From assembly GCF_030362815.1 (NCBI RefSeq), contig NZ_JAUCGR010000001.1, forward strand, positions 612,024 to 676,023: a stretch of 64,000 nt of DNA. The letters are read 5' to 3'. Both the position numbers and the translations under genes were made by a program. The notes beneath the pieces are model-generated. The model was not told the DNA's origin. It was given only the letters and a program-made list of their open reading frames with translations, and made no database searches. The stretch is from Cellulomonas edaphi (GTDB taxonomy: Bacteria > Actinomycetota > Actinomycetes > Actinomycetales > Cellulomonadaceae). Within the stretch, counting starts at the first letter, position 1; the number at the start of each line of letters is the position of its first letter. Shown piece after piece: positions 61,545 to 64,000 of this stretch.

Positions 61545-61958
61545 TCACGCCGGGCAGTTCTGGAACGCGGCGACGCGCCAGGTGCCCCCGGACCGGGCCA
61601 GCGTCCAGGTCGCACGGCGCAGCATCGCCGGCCGGACGGTGCTCTCACCGGCGGCGACGATCCCGCCGAGCGTCGTGACGACGGCCGCGTCGGGCGCGAC
61701 GAGCCGCACGTGGCGCTCGGTCTCCAGCAGGGACGTCCCCCGGAGCATCCCCGCGAAGCCCGCGGCCATGAACGCACGGATCGCCTCGCGTCCCTCGGTG
61801 CAGGTGCCGGCCGTGATGACGGTCGCGTCCTGCGCGTACAGCTCCGCGGACGCGTCGGCGTCCTGGGCCGCCCAGGCGGCCGCGATCCCCACCAGGACGT
61901 CGACGACGGCGTCCGCCTCCGCCTCGGTGATGGGTCTGGTCGACTCGAGTGTGGTCAT
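61545..61958 (-). CDS. SnoaL-like (SgcJ/EcaC, DUF4440-type) protein
   Basis: A 137-residue cone-shaped alpha+beta barrel protein: AEADAVVDVLVGIAAAWAAQ (~12-31), DADASAELYAQDATVITAGT (~32-51), then GREAIRAFMAAGFAGMLRGT and a final TWTLARSGGTWRVAAFQNCP. Such proteins are enzymes or ligand binders. ATG 61958 has GAGGAG 6 nt upstream. It lies 78 nt before the sigma gene on the same strand, so both may be one operon, and the sigma factor carries a related domain. Confidence 0.83.
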   Translation of the reverse strand: MTTLESTRPITEAEADAVVDVLVGIAAAWAAQDADASAELYAQDATVITAGTCTEGREAIRAFMAAGFAGMLRGTSLLETERHVRLVAPDAAVVTTLGGIVAAGESTVRPAMLRRATWTLARSGGTWRVAAFQNCPA

Positions 61959-62087
61959 GGCGTGCTCCTCGGTTGTTCCGGTGTGCGGAGGGTCCCGCAC
62001 CGGTACATACCGCCGGGCCGCCTCGGACTCATCGCCGTCGGACGTATCTCTCTCGTGCTCACCGGGCGGCCGCGCGACAATGGCCCC

Positions 62088-62543
62088 ATGAGCTCCGAGA
62101 CGCTGGACCGCCTGACCGCCGACCTCACCACCGCGATGAAGGCCCGCGACGCCGCGCGCACCAACACGCTGCGGCAGGCGATCGGAGCCGTGCGCGCCGA
62201 GGCCAAGGCGGGCCCCGTGGAGAAGGAGCTGTCCGAGGACGACGTGCTCAAGGTGCTGTCCCGCGAGGTCAAGAAGCGCCGCGACACCGCCCAGATCTAC
62301 ACCGACGCGGGCGCCACCGACCGGGCCGCGACCGAGACCGCCGAGGCCGACCTGTTCGAGACGTACCTGCCGGCCCGGTTGTCGGACGACGAGCTCGCGG
62401 CGCTGGTCGCCGCCGTGATCGCGGAGACGGGCGCCGGCTCGATGCGCGACATGGGCGCCGTGATGAAGGAGGCGACCGCGCGCGCGGGCGCCTCGGCCGA
62501 CGGCAAGAAGCTCTCGACGCTGGTGCGGGCCGCACTGGCCTGA
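62088..62543 (+). CDS. GatB/YqeY domain protein
   Basis: A 151-residue YqeY protein: LTADLTTAMKARDAARTNTL (~8-27), RQAIGAVRAEAKAGP, EDDVLKVLSREVKKRRDTAQIY (~48-69) and ETYLPARLSDDELAALVAAV (~87-106). It resembles the tRNA-binding tail of GatB amidotransferase but stands alone; a tRNA-related role is suspected and unproven. ATG 62088 is 6 nt after GACAAT, a leaderless-type layout. Confidence 0.92.
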   Translation: MSSETLDRLTADLTTAMKARDAARTNTLRQAIGAVRAEAKAGPVEKELSEDDVLKVLSREVKKRRDTAQIYTDAGATDRAATETAEADLFETYLPARLSDDELAALVAAVIAETGAGSMRDMGAVMKEATARAGASADGKKLSTLVRAALA

Positions 62544-62550
62544 CGTGCCG

Positions 62551-62580
62551 CGAGCGACCCGGCAGCTGCCGGGTCGCTCG
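62551..62580 (+). terminator. Terminator of the YqeY gene (perfect palindrome)
   Basis: CGAGCGACCCGGC followed directly by its complement forms a perfect 30-bp palindrome beginning 7 nt after the stop codon. It can act in both directions. Confidence 0.9.
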
Positions 62581-62596
62581 CGGGGTCCTGCTGGAG

Positions 62597-62640
62597 CCGA
62601 GGGGCCCCGGTCAGGGTGGGAGTCGACCGGTGCCCCTCGG
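62597..62640 (-). terminator. Terminator of the CBM9/Ig protein gene
   Basis: CCGAGGGGC (62597-62605) pairs with GCCCCTCGG (62632-62640), with an inner CCGGT/ACCGG pair. It lies 9 nt beyond the minus-strand stop codon. Confidence 0.85.
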
Positions 62641-62649
62641 CGGTTCAGG

Positions 62650-64000
62650 TCAGCGGTGCCTCACCTGCAGCACTGCCGTGTGCGACGTGACCGACCCGGC
62701 GCGGTTGCGCACGACCACCCGGTAGGACGTCCCGTCCGTGCGCGCGCCGGCCTTCACGACGAGCGTCCGGCCGGTCGCCCCCGTGACGCGGTACCACGAC
62801 GAGCTGCCGGGCGCTCGCTGGTACCACTGGAGCAAGGGCGCCGGCGTGCCCGACACCGTGACGGAGAACCGCACGGTCGTCCCGCTGGCCACCCGCACGG
62901 ACCGAGGCTGGCTCGTGATGCGGGGCGTCACCGGGGTGGGGTACACCGTCGCCGTCCTCGTCACCGCCTGGCCGCCCCGGTTGGTGAACACCGCGCGGTA
63001 CGCGACCCGCGTGGCGCCGACCGTCACCGTGAGCGAGGGCCGGGTGGCCCCGCTGACCGCACGCCAGGTCGTGGACCCGGCGGCGCGCTTCTGCCACCGC
63101 ACGGTGGGAGCCGGGTACCCGCTCGCCGCCGCCTTCAGGGTGACCGACCGTCCCGTCCGGGCCTGCGTGGACCGCGGCTGGGTGGTGACCTTGGGGGCCT
63201 GCACCTTGACCTTCACCGCGGCCGTCGCGGTGGTCGCCACGCCCGAGGCGTTGGTGAACACCGCCCGGTAGCGGCTCCCGTCGGTGCTGGCCGACAGCGT
63301 CACGGCCAGTGACGGGCTCGTCGCGCCCGGGACGTCGACCCAGGTGCTGCCCAGGCGCTGCCACCGGACCGTGGGGGCCGGCACGCCGCTGGCGGCGGCG
63401 GTGAGCTTCACGGTCGACCCGAGGGTCCCGGTGACGGACGCGGGCTGCCGGGTGACGGCCGGTGCCGCCGGCTGCGGACCGGCGGGCTCGACGAACCGGC
63501 CCACCCCCCACCGGCTCGTGTCCTGGTACGAGCGTCCCGTGGGGTCCGACCACGTGCGCACCGCGTCCCGGACGCCCGCGGTGGCGTCGTTGACCTGGAA
63601 GTCGAGCCCAGCGAGGTCACCCGCCGTGACGGCGTGACCGAGCGAGAGCGACGCCTCGACGACGTAGCCGCCGTCCACCACGCGGGTGGCGCTGGTCAGC
63701 CGGTCGCCGATCACCGAGAGGTCGCCGCTGACGGACTCCGCGCCGGTGTAGCTGATCCGGTACTGGCCGTCGGCCGGGTTGTAGGCCCCTGCCTTGGCGT
63801 TGACCGGGTCGAGGAAGATCTCGACCGAGTCCTGCTCCCACGCGTTGGAGCTGGTGGCGTCCAGGTGGGGGTCCGTCACCTCGGCGAGCACGTCAATCGA
63901 GTCGCCGTGCCAGAGCAGCCGCACGTTCGCGGACGCGCCGCCGGTGCCCTCCACCTGCACGTCGGTCCGGACGCTCGGGGCGTCCGCCCACGCGGCGTCG
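62650..64000 (-). CDS. Secreted carbohydrate-active protein: CBM9 + three Ig-like domains (N-terminus outside window)
   Basis: The frame is open at base 64000, so only the C-terminal 450 residues are seen. Visible residues ~1-165 form a CBM9-like module: AAWADAPSVRTD, LWHGDSIDVLAEVTDPHLD, WEQDSVEIFLDPVNAKAG, GYVVEASLSL and a final SRWGVGRFVEP. Three ~88-residue Ig-like domains follow, each with TxQP near the start and GxPAPxxxWxx (e.g. ASGVPAPTVRWQ, ASGYPAPTVRWQ, SGTPAPLLQWYQ). In cellulolytic actinobacteria CBM9 commonly ends GH10 xylanases, so a xylan- or cellulose-active catalytic domain beyond the window is likely but unseen. Confidence 0.85.
   Translation of the reverse strand, partial: DAAWADAPSVRTDVQVEGTGGASANVRLLWHGDSIDVLAEVTDPHLDATSSNAWEQDSVEIFLDPVNAKAGAYNPADGQYRISYTGAESVSGDLSVIGDRLTSATRVVDGGYVVEASLSLGHAVTAGDLAGLDFQVNDATAGVRDAVRTWSDPTGRSYQDTSRWGVGRFVEPAGPQPAAPAVTRQPASVTGTLGSTVKLTAAASGVPAPTVRWQRLGSTWVDVPGATSPSLAVTLSASTDGSRYRAVFTNASGVATTATAAVKVKVQAPKVTTQPRSTQARTGRSVTLKAAASGYPAPTVRWQKRAAGSTTWRAVSGATRPSLTVTVGATRVAYRAVFTNRGGQAVTRTATVYPTPVTPRITSQPRSVRVASGTTVRFSVTVSGTPAPLLQWYQRAPGSSSWYRVTGATGRTLVVKAGARTDGTSYRVVVRNRAGSVTSHTAVLQVRHR

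Overview
This 64 kb window is very GC-rich, densely packed chromosomal DNA with many GTG starts. The gene families point to a high-GC Gram-positive actinobacterium: a cvnABCD conservon, DUF5926, DUF5997 with a LysR-like effector domain, a HspR-type operator at clpB, and a CBM9/Ig secreted polysaccharidase-like tail. A flagellar-type promoter and the CBM9 protein make a motile, plant-polymer-degrading Cellulomonas-like organism my best guess; that is inference, not a database match. I see no insertion sequence, prophage, CRISPR array, plasmid function or rRNA operon.

Layout. 1-3.4 kb: the 5' part of a secreted MucBP-repeat surface protein (minus strand), divergent from an unusual regulator with two GntR domains. 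3.6-13 kb: a YtxH-like protein, gluconokinase, two MFS exporters, a VanY-like peptidase, pyruvate oxidase (PoxB), an APH-fold kinase, a GNAT protein and phosphoglucomutase. 13-26.4 kb: DUF5926, a family 2 glycosyltransferase, a 1464-residue internally duplicated membrane protein, prephenate dehydratase, a diacylglycerol-kinase-like protein, seryl-tRNA synthetase, a HAD phosphatase, a secreted protein, an EamA exporter and a quinone reductase. 26.5-33 kb: a complete conservon (sensor kinase, roadblock, DUF742, small GTPase) behind a structured leader; the sensor has a very long Trp/Pro/Ala/Glu repeat tail. 33-41.6 kb: a quinone reductase/HxlR divergent pair, a PIN protein, DUF2236, tRNA-Ser(UGA), a family 39 glycosyltransferase, an acetyltransferase, and two YdeI-family proteins flanking an RNB ribonuclease. 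42-48 kb: a drug exporter, a ThrE-type exporter, tRNA-Ser(GCU), LtrA, tRNA-Arg(ACG), a coiled-coil protein and an M15 peptidase with a flagellar-sigma-like promoter. 48-64 kb: glycogen phosphorylase, DUF5997, a LysR-like effector domain, trmB, a VOC protein, CDF and ClC transporters, a YihY protein, an alpha/beta hydrolase, clpB, an ECF sigma factor fused to SnoaL plus a SnoaL partner, a YqeY protein, and the 3' end of the CBM9/Ig protein.

What is unusual is mostly between or inside genes. Two gene-free gaps between convergent genes (10.9-11.36 kb and 41.6-41.95 kb) carry one family of inverted repeats built from DnaA-box-like halves, TTGTCCACG and its complement, always separated by 16 nt. 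A different hairpin repeat occurs twice at 34.8-35.0 kb. The end of the M15 peptidase gene and its terminator have been duplicated in tandem at 190-bp spacing. Many single genes have a NANNNT box ending 6-7 nt before the start codon, which suggests leaderless transcription and helped me choose starts.

Functional links: glgP and pgm belong to glycogen/glucose-phosphate metabolism; poxB and gntK to carbon overflow and gluconate use; pheA, serS and trmB are housekeeping; clpB has its own HspR-type operator.
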